Shown one piece after another: positions 6,645 to 7,076 of a DNA stretch of 7,076 nt; position 1 is the first letter of the stretch; each line of letters begins with the position of its first letter. The notes beneath the pieces were generated by a model. The model was given only the letters and a program-made list of their open reading frames with translations, made no database searches and was not told where the DNA came from. The position numbers were made by a program, and so were the translations under genes. Source of the DNA: an uncultured Oscillospiraceae bacterium (GTDB lineage Bacteria; Bacillota_A; Clostridia; Oscillospirales; Oscillospiraceae); contig CALXGD010000070.1 of NCBI GenBank assembly GCA_944387745.1, positions 1-7,076 of the forward strand. Reading direction: 5' to 3'.

Positions 6645-7076
6645 TTATTTCAGCATCTCCCACACCGCGTCCGCCATGTGCTCCTTCTCCACCGTCTCCT
6701 GGAACCGGGGCTGCTTGTCCCGGAGGGAGGCCAGAGGGGCCGGCACTGGCTCCCCCGTCACCTGGCTGAGCTGGTCCAGAATATCCAGGCCCTGTGCCTG
6801 CTCCGTCACGCCCAGCGCGGTCAGGACGCTGTCACAGAACTTGAAGGGGCTGGCAGTGGAGGCGATGACACAGGGGGTCTCGTCCCCGGTCTCCTTCCGG
6901 TACTGCTCCAGGGCGGAGAAGCCCACCGCCGTATGGGGATCGATCAGATAGCTGTATTTCTGATAGACAGCGGCGATCACTCGGGCTGTCTCTCTGTCGT
7001 CGCAGCAGTAGCCGAACAGCAGCTTCTGGAGCTTGTCCTTCACCCGCTGGCTGATCTCATAGCGGCCGGTTTCTTT
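6645..7076 (-). CDS. thrC: Threonine synthase, C-terminal part (5' end beyond the window)
   Basis: Threonine synthase is a pyridoxal-phosphate enzyme that converts O-phosphohomoserine to threonine, the last step of threonine biosynthesis. The window holds the last 143 codons and the TAA stop. The recognisable C-terminal motifs are IDPHTAVGFSALEQY (about residues 45-59 of this fragment) and IASTASPFKF (about 71-80). They correspond to the PHxAV and TAxPxKF blocks of the long threonine synthases. The cofactor lysine lies outside the window and cannot be checked. The frame is open through to the right edge; a GTG codon at 7043 is internal and not the start. It probably shares a transcript with the following metallophosphoesterase. 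Confidence 0.9.
   Translation of the reverse strand, partial: KETGRYEISQRVKDKLQKLLFGYCCDDRETARVIAAVYQKYSYLIDPHTAVGFSALEQYRKETGDETPCVIASTASPFKFCDSVLTALGVTEQAQGLDILDQLSQVTGEPVPAPLASLRDKQPRFQETVEKEHMADAVWEMLK

Noticed and set aside
6645..7043. A separate short gene starting at the GTG at 7043
   Set aside because: The same frame is open to the window edge, and the protein matches the interior and end of threonine synthase, so this GTG is an internal valine codon.
1..7076. CRISPR array, transposase, tRNA, phage or toxin-antitoxin genes
   Set aside because: No regularly spaced repeats, no such protein signatures and no tRNA-like TTCGANNC arm in context were seen. The window is almost filled by six conserved housekeeping-type genes.

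Overview
The window is a GC-rich stretch in which every convincing gene lies on the minus strand. Read in transcription order, from the right edge leftwards, the genes are: the 3' end of threonine synthase (thrC), a small metallophosphoesterase, trigger factor (tig), clpP, clpX, and most of lon, which is cut by the left edge. The tig-clpP-clpX-lon order, strong AGGAGG-type Shine-Dalgarno sites, GYVGD-type ClpX pore loop and GC-rich codon use suggest a GC-rich member of the class Clostridia. Something near Oscillospiraceae (Flavonifractor or Oscillibacter-like) is my inference, not a proven assignment.

Layout. Positions 7076-6645 hold the C-terminal part of threonine synthase. After an 18-base gap that contains its ribosome binding site comes a 230-residue metallophosphoesterase (6626-5934), probably co-transcribed with thrC. 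The 133-base gap before tig contains a convincing promoter: an extended -10 with a 17-base spacer and a 6+6 dyad lying over the -10. Trigger factor (5800-4364) carries an unusual charged Lys/Glu tail with an internal duplication. A 153-base gap with three consecutive hairpins leads to clpP (4210-3629). A 128-base gap with GC-rich hairpins and a short direct repeat leads to clpX (3500-2181). A strong intrinsic terminator (about 2105-2153) follows clpX. The lon gene starts at 2038 and runs out of the window at its left edge, about five codons before its expected catalytic serine.

How the genes work together. This is a protein quality-control cluster. Trigger factor meets nascent chains at the ribosome exit. 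ClpX unfolds and feeds substrates into the ClpP chamber; both partners are intact here, including the ClpP-docking loop of ClpX and the Ser-His-Asp triad of ClpP. Lon is an independent ATP-driven protease. The terminator between clpX and lon suggests that lon is at least partly uncoupled from the tig-clpP-clpX transcript, although I cannot point to a clear lon promoter.

I found no mobile element, CRISPR array, tRNA or rRNA, and no evidence of an undescribed system. The points worth a second look are regulatory or structural: the dyad over the tig promoter, the hairpin-rich gaps between the genes, and the repeated trigger factor tail. Long open frames on the plus strand are explained by codon bias of the genes opposite them.
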